Shown: positions 17,288 through 26,480, numbered from the stretch's first letter. The stretch: 61,494 nt of DNA from Chloroflexi bacterium HGW-Chloroflexi-3 (GCA_002842045.1 PHBX01000018.1:1-61494), one strand, 5' to 3'. Numbers and translations: made by a program. Notes: generated from the sequence alone by a model not told the origin.

Positions 17288-18826
17288 TTAATAAGCATTT
17301 TTCAAAGCCTGGACACAGCGCTCGTCATATTGAACACCCGAATATTTACTCAGCTCATCAAATGCCTTTTCATGGGAGAGTGCCAGACGATAAGGTCGAT
17401 CAGAAATCATTGCATGGAAGGAATCTGCTACTGCCATTATTCTACCGATCATGGAAATTTCATTGTCGCGCAACCCCAAGGGGTAACCACTACCATCCAG
17501 TCGTTCATGATGTTCGATAATGGCTTTCAAAACATCCCGGCTGTGGAAATTGACATTTTCAACGATCTTATATCCAATTTGGGGATGACGGTAAATTTCC
17601 TGGAACTCCTCACGAGTCAGTTTATCCGTCTTTTTAAGAATATCATCCGGGATACCAATCTTGCCGACATCATGCAGCAGACCACCCAACCTTAACTGGT
17701 TGATATCTTCAGCGGGTAATCCCATCTCTAAACCAATGGCGGCGGCGTAGTCCGAAACACATTTAGAGTGGTCCTTGGTGTATGGATCTTTGGCATCCAC
17801 TGCGTGCATCAGACTGGTCAGTAGTTGCATCATCAGATCGTCCATCTGGTTGTATATCTGTGCTGTCTGACGGATGGTAGCAACCTGGCTGGCAAAAATT
17901 TCCGCCAGCGCAATATCCATCTTTGTGAATCCGCCATTCATCTTGTTCAGAATTTCCAACCCACCAATGATGCGACCCTGGGTGCTGCCACGCTGGCGTC
18001 CCAGCTCGATACGGTTGGCTACCAGAGCTACAGCCAGAACGGAACGGGTATGGAAATTGGATAAGACATCCACCCCATTAAAGTGGCGGCGATCATTTTG
18101 AACATCATTTACCACAAGGGTTTCACCACTGGCGATCACATGCTGGATTAAGCCCTTACCCTGCGGGATACGATAGTTTTCCACCAGTCGCCGGTCGGTA
18201 CGGGAAGAGAGATGTAAAATGGCTTCTCCGCTGTATGGGTCTATCAGGAATAAAGAGCAGGCCTCGGCATCCAACAGCAATGACACCTGCTCCAACAACA
18301 TACGTAGTATCTGGTCGGGATCCAGAGAAGAACTGATGGTACCAATGAACTCTAATAATTGTTGTAACCGGCTTGCCCAGCGGTTGCTGTCCATGAGTTG
18401 CTGCTGGATGGTTATATAGTTGCCCATAATTTGCGCCAATTTTTCCAGGGTGCTTTGATGGGATGCATCATTAAAGTTAGCAACCTGGATGATACCCAGA
18501 GGTAATTCATGATGCAATACAGGTAAATTTAACAGATTATGAACTGGCTCCTGAACCCAGTGAGCGAACTCCTCCAATTGAAGTTTGTTTTTTACTACTT
18601 CGGTTGCACTCTGGTTCCAGCCCCATGCTAATATTTGGGGATATTTCCCGACTGGATGGTCGATACCCAGCGTTGAGTCTACCTTTAAAGTAGCAATTTC
18701 CTGGTCACGCATCAGCCATAAGACAAACTGCGCCTGGCTGATATCCTTAAATACAGACAGATATTCAGTGATTTCATTTTCGGTTTGAACTTGCTGGAGT
18801 GTATTTAATTGGGGCAACATTGTCAT
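17288..18826 (-). CDS. GAF / HD-GYP c-di-GMP phosphodiesterase
   Basis: The 512-residue protein has a degenerate N-terminal GAF-like region (about 1-140), a clear GAF domain (about 150-310, LLDAEACSLFLIDPYSGEAI) and a C-terminal HD-GYP domain. HDVGKIGIPDDIL lies at about 384 and HHERLDGSGYPLGL at about 438. HD metal ligands and the GYP motif are intact. No membrane segment is visible, so the signal is probably a small cytosolic ligand. It shares domain types but not detailed architecture with the convergent 1286-residue protein. The preferred start is ATG 18826; an ATG two codons downstream is equally possible. Confidence 0.9.
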   Translation of the reverse strand: MTMLPQLNTLQQVQTENEITEYLSVFKDISQAQFVLWLMRDQEIATLKVDSTLGIDHPVGKYPQILAWGWNQSATEVVKNKLQLEEFAHWVQEPVHNLLNLPVLHHELPLGIIQVANFNDASHQSTLEKLAQIMGNYITIQQQLMDSNRWASRLQQLLEFIGTISSSLDPDQILRMLLEQVSLLLDAEACSLFLIDPYSGEAILHLSSRTDRRLVENYRIPQGKGLIQHVIASGETLVVNDVQNDRRHFNGVDVLSNFHTRSVLAVALVANRIELGRQRGSTQGRIIGGLEILNKMNGGFTKMDIALAEIFASQVATIRQTAQIYNQMDDLMMQLLTSLMHAVDAKDPYTKDHSKCVSDYAAAIGLEMGLPAEDINQLRLGGLLHDVGKIGIPDDILKKTDKLTREEFQEIYRHPQIGYKIVENVNFHSRDVLKAIIEHHERLDGSGYPLGLRDNEISMIGRIMAVADSFHAMISDRPYRLALSHEKAFDELSKYSGVQYDERCVQALKNAY

Positions 18827-18891
18827 TGGTCATCTCTTATTAATTAGGATGATTATATAGTTGCAAGTTCGTACCAGGTTGGGGGTGAATA

Positions 18892-20130
18892 TTAGGTCGT
18901 TTTTCCCAGACTTTTTTGCCAGATAACCATTAGCATTGCTGCCAGCAAAGCTGTCCCAGCGCCAAAGTAGAAAGGCGCTGCAGCTCCAAACCCCTGCCAA
19001 CTGCCCCACCCCTGCCAGAGGATACCCGCAATCAGAGAAGCCGGCAGGTCGAGAATTCCGATGATGCCATTGTAAGTACCATAGGCGGTTCCGCGTAAAG
19101 CTTCTGGCACCAGATCTGCGACCATAGCTTTTGAGGTACCATATGCCAACCCGTAATACAATCCATAAACGGCATATAGTAACCAGATATGCACGCCTGT
19201 TCTGGCCAGAGCAAAGCCAAGGTAAATTACAGCATAAATTAACCAACCTGCCACGATGATTCTGCGCCTGCCAATTTTATCGGATAGCGCACCCGCTGGT
19301 GTGGAGATGAGGGTGTAGATCAGATTAAAGGTGATTAACATACCCAGAATACCCAGGATGTTCAAACCACGCTCCTGAGCGCGTAAGACCAGGAAGGCAT
19401 CGGATGAATTACCCAAATCGAAGATAGCCACAATGACCATGAAGGTCATAAAGGGTTTCCCTAAACTTTTGAAAGCAAACTTAGGTAGCTCATACTGCTT
19501 CTTTTTGATTGTTTCTTTAACGCCGATTGCTAAAGCCAATACTGCCAATACTGCCGGAAAGATGCTGATGATCACAATTGTCCTGAATGTGCTTGCTGAG
19601 AGCATTGCGGATTCTCTTTGTGCCAGCCAGGTCACCAATAAGGCAATCATGAGTCCCAGCATGGCACCAGCTGTGTCCGCCGCCCGATGAAATCCGAATG
19701 CCAGACCGCGCTGTTCTTCCTGGATGGAATCGGCTACCAAAGCATCGCGGGGAGCTGTCCGGATTCCTTTTCCCACACGGTCAGCCCAGCGTGCTCCGGC
19801 TACCAGTTCCCAGCTATTGGCGAAATAAAAGAAGGGCTTGGCAAAGGCAGAGATCCCATAACCAGCGAGAGCCAGCCACTTACGACCACCGATTTTATCC
19901 GAGAACCAGCCAGAGAACATTTTCAGCAGACTGGAAGTGGTTTCAGCCATTCCTTCAATCAACCCGATGATGTTGGTCTTCACTCCCAGCACATTCGATA
20001 AAAATAAAGGCAGGATATTGATGACCATTTCACTGGAAATATCCATAAAGAAGCTGGTCAGACTAACTGCCCAGACATTGCGTGGCATAGAGCGAAGTTG
20101 TTGCAAGTAACCTGGTTTGTGGTCTGTCAT
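18892..20130 (-). CDS. MFS transporter
   Basis: The 412-residue protein has about twelve hydrophobic segments and the major-facilitator loop motif FSDKIGGRKWLALAGYG after helix 2. This repeats in the second half as LSDKIGRRRIIVAGW, so it is a complete transporter. The helix 4-5 region has GKGIRTAPRDALVADS, which I associate with a bacterial MFS group of uncertain substrate. Start ATG 20130 has GGAAG upstream. It is 65 bases upstream of the HD-GYP gene on the same strand. The substrate cannot be read from sequence. Confidence 0.87.
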   Translation of the reverse strand: MTDHKPGYLQQLRSMPRNVWAVSLTSFFMDISSEMVINILPLFLSNVLGVKTNIIGLIEGMAETTSSLLKMFSGWFSDKIGGRKWLALAGYGISAFAKPFFYFANSWELVAGARWADRVGKGIRTAPRDALVADSIQEEQRGLAFGFHRAADTAGAMLGLMIALLVTWLAQRESAMLSASTFRTIVIISIFPAVLAVLALAIGVKETIKKKQYELPKFAFKSLGKPFMTFMVIVAIFDLGNSSDAFLVLRAQERGLNILGILGMLITFNLIYTLISTPAGALSDKIGRRRIIVAGWLIYAVIYLGFALARTGVHIWLLYAVYGLYYGLAYGTSKAMVADLVPEALRGTAYGTYNGIIGILDLPASLIAGILWQGWGSWQGFGAAAPFYFGAGTALLAAMLMVIWQKSLGKTT

Positions 20131-20352
20131 AATTCTTCCATGGGGGTAAGGAGGTGATTTTGGATAATTCCAATTTTACGCCGAATTGAAAAATATACGG
20201 GTGATTTTTCGAATCAGATTCAAGCTGATCATACCACTGATGAAATTTTTCAGAATTTGTTTTCTCTTGCCAGACATTGGTCTATTCATCCAGATTGTTA
20301 CCTTTTTCAACAATTGATAGTGACATTGTACAAAATTGAAACTTGAATCATC

Positions 20353-20381
20353 TTGACAACAGGAATATACAACTTTATACT
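20353..20381 (+). promoter_or_regulatory. sigma-70 promoter of the riboswitch/P-type ATPase unit
   Basis: TTGACA at 20353-20358, an exact 17-base spacer and TATACT at 20376-20381. Transcription should begin near 20388, immediately in front of the riboswitch aptamer. The gap from 20131 to here otherwise shows no gene. Confidence 0.8.
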
Positions 20382-20390
20382 TTTTTTATT

Positions 20391-20488
20391 GCTTGGGGAT
20401 TAGCTTTCCCGACAGGGAATGGGTTGTCGTCAAGACGGAGGAAAATGCTCCCGGTGACCTATACGTAAAAAGCGTTTGCGAGACCAAC
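20391..20488 (+). ncRNA. yybP-ykoY manganese riboswitch
   Basis: The conserved parts of the aptamer appear in order: TTGGGGATTAGC at 20393-20404, then GTTGTCGTCAA at about 20423-20433, CCCGGTGAC at about 20450-20458, and GCGAGACCAA closing the P1 helix at about 20479-20488 against the initial TTGG. This is the yybP-ykoY class, which binds Mn2+ and usually controls Mn exporters or P-type ATPases. The downstream gene is such an ATPase. The identification is by eye against the known consensus. Confidence 0.88.
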
Positions 20489-20509
20489 ACAATTTCGTGC
20501 TGGTTTTTT
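20483..20509 (+). terminator. intrinsic terminator overlapping the riboswitch P1 strand
   Basis: ACCAACAC (20483-20490) pairs with GTGCTGGT (20497-20504) with one mismatch and a six-base loop, followed by a run of T. Its 5' arm reuses the ACCAA that closes riboswitch P1. Aptamer and terminator are therefore mutually exclusive: Mn2+ binding should free the polymerase to read into the ATPase gene. Confidence 0.8.
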
Positions 20510-20554
20510 GTTTAACCAGCGACAAAAGAAAAAGGTGAAGAAAAGGATTGTAGT

Positions 20555-23314
20555 ATGAAGAATTGGTTTGCCAGACAGTCACATGAAATTCTGAAAGAAT
20601 TAGATAGCAATCTGGAGAACGGTCTTGCGAATAATGAAGTGTCCGCTCGCCAGCAAAAATATGGAGCAAATGAACTGATTGACCGTGGAACCAAGAGTCC
20701 ATGGAAGATCATCTTCGAGCAGCTCAAAGAGACAATGGTGTTAATCCTGATCATCGCTGCGGTGATTATGCTCTTCCTGCATGAGTATAAGGATGCAATT
20801 GTAATCCTGATTATCGTAATTTTGAACTCAGTGCTGGGGTTCAGCCAGGAATACCGCGCGGAACAGGCGATGGCAGCACTCAAGAAAATGTCCACGCCCA
20901 AGGTGCGTGTGCGCCGCGATGGCCATGTCAGCGAGATTTCCTCGCGCGAGCTGGTGCCAGGCGATATTATCCTGCTGGAAGCAGGCAATTCCATCCCAGC
21001 GGATGGCAGCCTGGTTGAAAGCGCAAATTTCCGCGTACAGGAGTCGATCCTCACAGGAGAATCCGAAGCGGTGGAGAAGGATCTCGAACCGATCAAGAAA
21101 GATGACCCGGCGCTGGGTGATCAGCACAACCGTGTTTTCATGGGCACACTGGCCACCTATGGGCGTGCGACCGCTGTGGTAACCGATATTGGTATGGATA
21201 CCGAATTGGGTAAGATTGCCGAGATGATCCAGTCAGTTGGCTCGGAGCAAACCCCCTTACAGCGCAGATTAGACCAACTGGGCAAGTCCCTGGCGGTCGC
21301 TGCACTGGTGATTGTGGTGGTGGTTTTCCTGTTGGGTATCCTGCGCGGGGAGCCGGTGCGTACGATGTTCATGACCGGTATCAGTATGGCAGTTGCCGCC
21401 GTGCCGGAAGGTCTGCCTGCTGTGGTGACGATTGCCCTGGCGGTAGGGGCGCAGCGAATGTTGAAACGTAATGCCTTGATTCGCAAGCTGCCTGCCGTGG
21501 AAACACTGGGTTCTGTTACCACTATTTGCTCTGATAAGACCGGTACCTTAACCGAAAACCGTATGACGGTTACCCTGGTGGATGTCGCTGGTAGCCGTAC
21601 CGACCTGATTGAATCATTGCGCAGCTATACCCCGACCATCAGTGATGCTGAGTCAAGTGCAGCACCGATCATTGACCAAAGCAGCGCTCTGGCATTGATG
21701 TTGACCGGCGGGGCACTCTGCAACGATGCCATCCTCGAACAAACCGAGGAGGGATACTCCTCTGTAGGTGATCCTACCGAAGGCGCACTGGTCGTCGCGG
21801 CTGTGCGCGCTGGCCTGTGGAAAGATAAACTGGAAGCAGCCTTACCGCGCGTGGCAGAAATCCCCTTTGATTCAGATCGTAAACGCATGACAACCGTTCA
21901 TAAGATCGATCACCCGGAAAAACTACCGAACTCACTTCAGGAACTGATACAATCGCCGGCATTCTTATCGGATGAGCCATTTCTATCGGTTACCAAAGGA
22001 TCTGCGGATGGATTGCTGGAGATCTCCAACCGGGTCTGGACGGAAAATGAAATCGTGACGCTTGATGACAACTGGCGTGAACGCATTATGAAAGCACATG
22101 ACGACCTCGCCCAGAAGGGAATGCGCATCCTGGGGGTGACCTTCCGCCAATGCAGCGGCGAGCAGGCACAACCGGAATGTGAGAATCTTGAGGAGGATCT
22201 GGTTTTCGTCGGAATGTTTGCGATGATCGACCCGGCACGTAGCGAAGTGAAAGACGCTGTCGCTGAAGCCAACACAGCTGGCATCCGTCCGATCATGATC
22301 ACGGGCGACCACCCGCTGACCGCGCTGCATATTGCCAAAGAGCTGGAAATTGCCAAAAACGAGGATGTGATCACAGGTACCGAGCTGGGAAAAATGGACG
22401 ATGGCACCCTGAAAGAACGTGTACGCGATACCTCCGTGTTCGCCCGTGTCTCACCAGAACACAAGCTGCGTATCGTCAAAGCACTGCAGGAACTTGGACA
22501 GATCGTCGCGATGACCGGCGATGGTGTCAACGATGCCCCGGCACTCAAGAAAGCCGATATCGGGGTAGCGATGGGCATTACCGGTACGGATGTCTCCAAG
22601 GAAGCTGCCGACATGGTGTTGCTGGATGATAACTTTGCCACGATTGTCTCTGCAGTGCGTGAAGGTCGCCGAATTTACGAGAATATCCGCAAATTTATCA
22701 AATATACAATGACCTCCAATTTTGGTGAGATCGTGGTGATGCTTGCGGGTCCCTTCGTTGGATTGGGATTACCGTTGCTGCCCTTGCAAATCCTGTGGGT
22801 CAATCTCGTCACGGATGGGTTGCCTGGTCTGGCACTGACACAGGAACCCTCGGAACCGAACGCAATGAAACGCCCACCTCGCGATCCCAAGGAGAAGATC
22901 TTTGGTCGTGGACTGGGTGTGGACGTACTCTGGATTGGCACGTTGATGGGAGCCGTATCCCTGGCGGTTGGATTGTGGGCGTACAACACCGGACATCTGG
23001 CAACCTGGCAGACCATGGTCTTCACCACGCTGACGATCTCGCAGATGGGCAACGCGCTAGCCACGCGCTCTGAGAGCCAGACAGTTATAGAAGCTGGAAT
23101 TTTCAGGAATAAAATGATGATTGGATCTGTGCTGCTGACCTTTGTGCTGCAGTTGGCAGTGATTTATCTGCCCTTCTTGCAAGAGGTATTTGGAACTAAA
23201 GCCCTGACCCTGATGGAATTGGGTATCAGCTTTGCCGCCAGTCTGGTGGTGTTAACTGCGATTGATACGGTCAAACTGATCCGGCGCAAGACAAAAAAAG
23301 AAAGATCTCAATAA
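20555..23314 (+). CDS. P2-type cation-transporting ATPase, probably Mn2+ (or Ca2+) exporter
   Basis: The 919-residue ion pump shows the full P-type cycle: TGES actuator motif (about 167), phosphorylation site SDKTGTLTENRMT (Asp about 328), GDGVNDAPALKKADIGVAMG hinge (about 654), PEGLPAVV in M4 and NLVTDGLPGLAL in M6. These are ion-site signatures of the SERCA/SPCA (PMR1) group. Ten membrane helices are expected. P2A pumps carry Ca2+ and often Mn2+. The manganese riboswitch directly upstream makes Mn2+ detoxification the likely main role. ATG 20555 has AAGGA in front. GC content is higher than in the neighbours. Confidence 0.93.
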   Translation: MKNWFARQSHEILKELDSNLENGLANNEVSARQQKYGANELIDRGTKSPWKIIFEQLKETMVLILIIAAVIMLFLHEYKDAIVILIIVILNSVLGFSQEYRAEQAMAALKKMSTPKVRVRRDGHVSEISSRELVPGDIILLEAGNSIPADGSLVESANFRVQESILTGESEAVEKDLEPIKKDDPALGDQHNRVFMGTLATYGRATAVVTDIGMDTELGKIAEMIQSVGSEQTPLQRRLDQLGKSLAVAALVIVVVVFLLGILRGEPVRTMFMTGISMAVAAVPEGLPAVVTIALAVGAQRMLKRNALIRKLPAVETLGSVTTICSDKTGTLTENRMTVTLVDVAGSRTDLIESLRSYTPTISDAESSAAPIIDQSSALALMLTGGALCNDAILEQTEEGYSSVGDPTEGALVVAAVRAGLWKDKLEAALPRVAEIPFDSDRKRMTTVHKIDHPEKLPNSLQELIQSPAFLSDEPFLSVTKGSADGLLEISNRVWTENEIVTLDDNWRERIMKAHDDLAQKGMRILGVTFRQCSGEQAQPECENLEEDLVFVGMFAMIDPARSEVKDAVAEANTAGIRPIMITGDHPLTALHIAKELEIAKNEDVITGTELGKMDDGTLKERVRDTSVFARVSPEHKLRIVKALQELGQIVAMTGDGVNDAPALKKADIGVAMGITGTDVSKEAADMVLLDDNFATIVSAVREGRRIYENIRKFIKYTMTSNFGEIVVMLAGPFVGLGLPLLPLQILWVNLVTDGLPGLALTQEPSEPNAMKRPPRDPKEKIFGRGLGVDVLWIGTLMGAVSLAVGLWAYNTGHLATWQTMVFTTLTISQMGNALATRSESQTVIEAGIFRNKMMIGSVLLTFVLQLAVIYLPFLQEVFGTKALTLMELGISFAASLVVLTAIDTVKLIRRKTKKERSQ

Positions 23315-23326
23315 AACAGAGGTGAA

Positions 23327-23360
23327 TGGTACTTTGGTGGTGAAAACTTCCAAGGTACCA
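23327..23360. terminator. hairpin between convergent genes, candidate bidirectional terminator
   Basis: TGGTACTTTGG (23327-23337) and CCAAGGTACCA (23350-23360) form an 11-bp stem with one G-U pair and a 12-base loop. It lies between the stop codons of the ATPase and the Mrp-like gene. The following T-tract is weak, so this rests mainly on position. Confidence 0.5.
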
Positions 23361-23380
23361 ATATCTTAAAAAACTGGTGG

Positions 23381-23917
23381 TCAGTTTACACTTTTCGGCA
23401 CTGCCAGAATTAACCCAGCCAGGTCTGCCATTTCTGGCAACTGTACCTGTTCCACTTTGCCCCGATCACACAGCTCAGCAATATCAGGGTCCACTGGCAA
23501 ATGTGCCACCAGTGTGGTATTGAAATCTGTTGCCAGTTGGGTTGAATGACTGGGACCAAAAATGGAATACTCTTCCTGGCAACCGGGGCAGCGGAAATAA
23601 CTCATATTCTCCACCATACCCTGGATAGGGATATCCAGCCGGTTGAGGAGATGGGCGGCTTTGCGTTCCTCTACTGTCATGCTGCCAAATTCGATGTGAA
23701 CATGATGCACACCGGGTAAGCTCAACAGTGTTTCACGGGCATCCTTGGCCATATGATCTTTCAAAGGACAACCAGGAATGGTGAGTTGTAGGGTGAATGC
23801 AATAGTATCGTCTTTGATTGCCAGATTGCGGATCATGTTAAGAGAAACCAGGTCACGACCTAATTCTGGATCCTGTACAGATGAAAGAGCCTGCATAACC
23901 AGATCAGATGTCAGCAT
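23381..23917 (-). CDS. Mrp/NBP35-like Fe-S protein lacking the P-loop region
   Basis: The N-terminal 90 residues are a MIP18/DUF59 domain (SVQDPELGRDLVSLNMI... IPGCPLKDHM), as in bacterial Mrp proteins. The C-terminal half matches the end of the same family: GMVENMSYFRCPGCQEEYSIFG with the cluster-binding CPxC, then HLPVDPDIAELCDRGKV. The middle of about 160 residues, with Walker A (GKGGVGKS) and the nucleotide-binding core, is absent. The join is in frame near MTVEERKAAHLLNRL. Normal Mrp is about 350 residues and this is 178. It therefore cannot be the usual ATP-dependent Fe-S carrier. It may be a deletion product or a derived scaffold. ATG 23917 has a good AGAGGA site. Confidence 0.8.
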   Translation of the reverse strand: MLTSDLVMQALSSVQDPELGRDLVSLNMIRNLAIKDDTIAFTLQLTIPGCPLKDHMAKDARETLLSLPGVHHVHIEFGSMTVEERKAAHLLNRLDIPIQGMVENMSYFRCPGCQEEYSIFGPSHSTQLATDFNTTLVAHLPVDPDIAELCDRGKVEQVQLPEMADLAGLILAVPKSVN

Positions 23918-23942
23918 AAATCCTCTTGTAAGATGGAATGAA

Positions 23943-24962
23943 TTACTGTCTTGAAATTATTACCCGATGGACAAAACGGTCTTTGGCACCAAAACGGTAT
24001 TTATAATCCTCATCGCCACGCATGAAATCGAAATTGGAACGCCCATTTTCATTTGCCCAGCGCAGCAGATAACCGAGCAATACCCACCCAGGGGAGTATG
24101 AATAATAGTCTCGGTTTAAACCGGAATTGTAGATCCATAAATGGTTCTCATAATCAAAATTGAGGTAAGCTGCTGCCTTCTGCCCATCAATCTCAAGGAA
24201 CGACAGTTGCAGATATCCCCGTGCAAAGGCAGTCTTTATGGTACCAGATATGGCAGTGACCATCTCCTCTGTTAGAAAGGCTTCTTTCTCGGGATCCTGA
24301 GACATGAGCGCCAGAAATAGGTCTATCTCTTCGTCCAATGAATTTTCATCTTCGACGAAGTACCAGCGAGATGGCACTTCAGCTTCTTCCAGACGTCGGA
24401 TTTTACGACGAAGTTCATGGCGCTGTTTCTTATCCAGACTGGCAAGGTATGCCTCCCAATCCCCGGGTAAATTGATAACCGGGGCATGATTGGTAACGGC
24501 GCTGGTGACACTCCATCCATTCGCTGTGACAGACTGCTGGAGTTGATCGAGGCTGGGGGAGGAATCGAGCAAATTGTAGAGGTCCAGTATATCCCATTGT
24601 GGGATATCTGGATGGGTGGTGAGAAACGCCAGCAAACCATCAATGAAGGTGATCAGATCCCCCGGACGAACAATAAAATCGAGATAATCGGAGATTTCAA
24701 TGGATCCAAGAAATAGCAGCGCAGATTTACCCTCATGGAGGCTGTGAAAAAGTGGTGCGATCCCAACTAAGCGATCATCATCGTGGGCGGTGATAATCAC
24801 CAGACGAGCATCGGTTGGCCATTCGCCACCTCCACGCGTTTGCCACCAGTTATATAAATATTCAAAACGTAAAAAAGGAACGTGTGTGATGCTTTCTGCA
24901 AGTAACCCGTTCCATTCATTTTCCAGGGCGACTGGAAATGATGTATGTAGTTTAAAATTCAT
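23943..24962 (-). CDS. GNAT-type acetyltransferase, CelD/FemAB-like (Acetyltransf_6)
   Basis: The 339-residue protein starts with a domain found in CelD/BioF-type GNAT proteins (PFLRFEYLYNWWQTRG, then RLVGIAPLFHS). It continues with a basic coiled segment (YLASLDKKQRHELRRKIRRL) and a second GNAT-like half ending in FDFMRGDEDYKYRFGAKDRF. This arrangement fits the PF13480 family, which often acts on polysaccharides or cell-wall precursors. The real acyl donor is unknown. It is on the same strand as the Mrp-like gene and 25 bases upstream of it. Confidence 0.78.
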   Translation of the reverse strand: MNFKLHTSFPVALENEWNGLLAESITHVPFLRFEYLYNWWQTRGGGEWPTDARLVIITAHDDDRLVGIAPLFHSLHEGKSALLFLGSIEISDYLDFIVRPGDLITFIDGLLAFLTTHPDIPQWDILDLYNLLDSSPSLDQLQQSVTANGWSVTSAVTNHAPVINLPGDWEAYLASLDKKQRHELRRKIRRLEEAEVPSRWYFVEDENSLDEEIDLFLALMSQDPEKEAFLTEEMVTAISGTIKTAFARGYLQLSFLEIDGQKAAAYLNFDYENHLWIYNSGLNRDYYSYSPGWVLLGYLLRWANENGRSNFDFMRGDEDYKYRFGAKDRFVHRVIISRQ

Positions 24963-25335
24963 ATTCCAATTATAACGGCTGGTAAAAAGGCTGACCAGTG
25001 AATAATTTATACAATGGGGGTGAACTTAATTCATTTCTACCGAGATAGGGGCAAAATTCGATATTTAGCGTTTTAAATCAAAATCTGTGAAATTTCGCTT
25101 GATTTCACAGATTTTGAGAGGAGAGTTCTCATATATCCAATTTGTTTCACCCAAACAAATAGAGGTAACTATATTTTATGCTGGGTAGATTAAAGGAATA
25201 TGAGTAAAACTATCTTAATTATTAAATTAAAATAAGAGTTTTTTTATTTTCGAAGGTAAAAAATTCGGCTACAATAATAAGCAAATAAAATTTACGGAGG
25301 ATGAAATCCACAGATCCTCCTTTTAAAAGGAACTT
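24963..25335. other. intergenic region without a gene; holds a perfect 15-bp hairpin
   Basis: This divergent gap separates the acetyltransferase and adenosine deaminase. I see no coding frame. It contains the hairpin at 25079-25116 (listed separately), an AT-rich stretch at about 25195-25300 that may hold the add promoter, and the ribosome site AAAAGGAAC before ATG 25336. Confidence 0.6.
25079..25116. repeat. perfect 15-bp inverted repeat
   Basis: CAAAATCTGTGAAAT (25079-25093) is exactly complementary to ATTTCACAGATTTTG (25102-25116), with loop TTCGCTTG. No T-run follows on either strand, so it is not a standard intrinsic terminator. An operator or RNA leader element is possible. Confidence 0.75.
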
Positions 25336-26343
25336 ATGATTTCACAAGATATTCCCCTAATCGACCTGCACCGCCATATTGAAGGCAATATCCGCATCAG
25401 CACCATCCTCGATCTCGCCCGGCAACATAATCTGTTTCTACCTGCCTGGGATGAAGAGAGCTTGCGCCCTCACGTTCAGGTGCAAAGCCAGCAACCGGGT
25501 GTGATGGTGTTTCTGGAGAAGTTCTCCGTGCCGATGCGTATGCTGGTGAATCTGGAAGCCTGCCGGCGTGTAGCTTACGAAGCGGTACTGGATGCTGCCA
25601 TGGAAGGTATCGATTACATCGAATTGCGCTTCAGCCCCTGGTTCATGGCAGAGAGTCATTCATTGGCTCCGCAAGGTGTGGTGGAAGCTGTGCTGGATGG
25701 AGTTCAGTCTGGACACGATGAGAGCGGCATACAGGTGAAGTTATTGGGTATTCTCAGTCGCACCTACGGACCCGAAGTTGCTATGAAAGAGTTGGAAGCC
25801 ATGCTTTCCTTTGCCGAACACATCGTTGGGCTCGACCTGGCGGGTGATGAAGCTAATTTCCCGGCTGAATTGTTCGAACGGCATTTTGAACGTGCACGTG
25901 GGGTGGGGTGGAAGGCAACAATCCATGCCGGTGAAGCCGCGGGTGTTGAGAGTGTCTGGCAGTCAATCAAAGTGCTGGGTGCACAGCGCATTGGGCATGG
26001 GTTGGCGATTGTGAATGACCCGGCGTTAATGGATTTTTTATTCGAGCGTCAGATTGGGATTGAGTGCAATTTGACCAGCAATGTGCAGACCAGCTCGGTG
26101 AAGAATTACCCCAGCCACCCGATGAAGACCTTCCTGGAGAACGGTTTGTGTGCCAGTATCAATTCGGATGATCCCGGGATCAGTGGGATTGATTTGAATT
26201 ATGAATATGAGGTGGCAGCACCAAAAGCGGGATTGACCGATGCGCAGATTCGGCAAGCACAGCTGAATGCGCTGGAAAGCGCATTTTTGACACCGAGGGA
26301 AAAACAGAATTTATTGAAAAAGAAGAAAACTGCAAGTTCTTAA
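25336..26343 (+). CDS. add: adenosine deaminase
   Basis: The enzyme converts adenosine or deoxyadenosine to inosine in purine salvage. The zinc ligands His12 and His14 lie in IDLHRHIEGN. HAGEAAG carries the metal His and catalytic Glu, RIGHGLAI the second active-site His, and SINSDDPGIS the catalytic Asp pair. The length of 335 residues is normal. Other amidohydrolase-type deaminases (adenine or aminofutalosine) share the fold, and sub-specificity is not certain. ATG 25336 has AAAAGGAAC in front. It stands alone as a transcription unit. Confidence 0.9.
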   Translation: MISQDIPLIDLHRHIEGNIRISTILDLARQHNLFLPAWDEESLRPHVQVQSQQPGVMVFLEKFSVPMRMLVNLEACRRVAYEAVLDAAMEGIDYIELRFSPWFMAESHSLAPQGVVEAVLDGVQSGHDESGIQVKLLGILSRTYGPEVAMKELEAMLSFAEHIVGLDLAGDEANFPAELFERHFERARGVGWKATIHAGEAAGVESVWQSIKVLGAQRIGHGLAIVNDPALMDFLFERQIGIECNLTSNVQTSSVKNYPSHPMKTFLENGLCASINSDDPGISGIDLNYEYEVAAPKAGLTDAQIRQAQLNALESAFLTPREKQNLLKKKKTASS

Positions 26344-26480
26344 GTTCTTATGCTGTTGAGACGTTGAGGTATTGAGGTTTGGCTCGATAAGGACATTCGA
26401 AGTCCTTTGGAAGTATTGATTGACCCGTCCTGAAACAGGTTTACTGTTATTTTAAATCTGCAAAATTTTGGGAAAGATAT

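Noticed and set aside
18830..19246. A 138-codon minus-strand frame overlapping the MFS gene
   Set aside because: It is a shifted frame of the transporter gene with no membrane topology or motif of its own.
21937..22641. A 234-codon open frame on the minus strand within the P-type ATPase gene
   Set aside because: It lies entirely opposite a well-conserved gene, is Ser/Ala-rich with no domain or ribosome site, and mirrors the codon bias of the ATPase.
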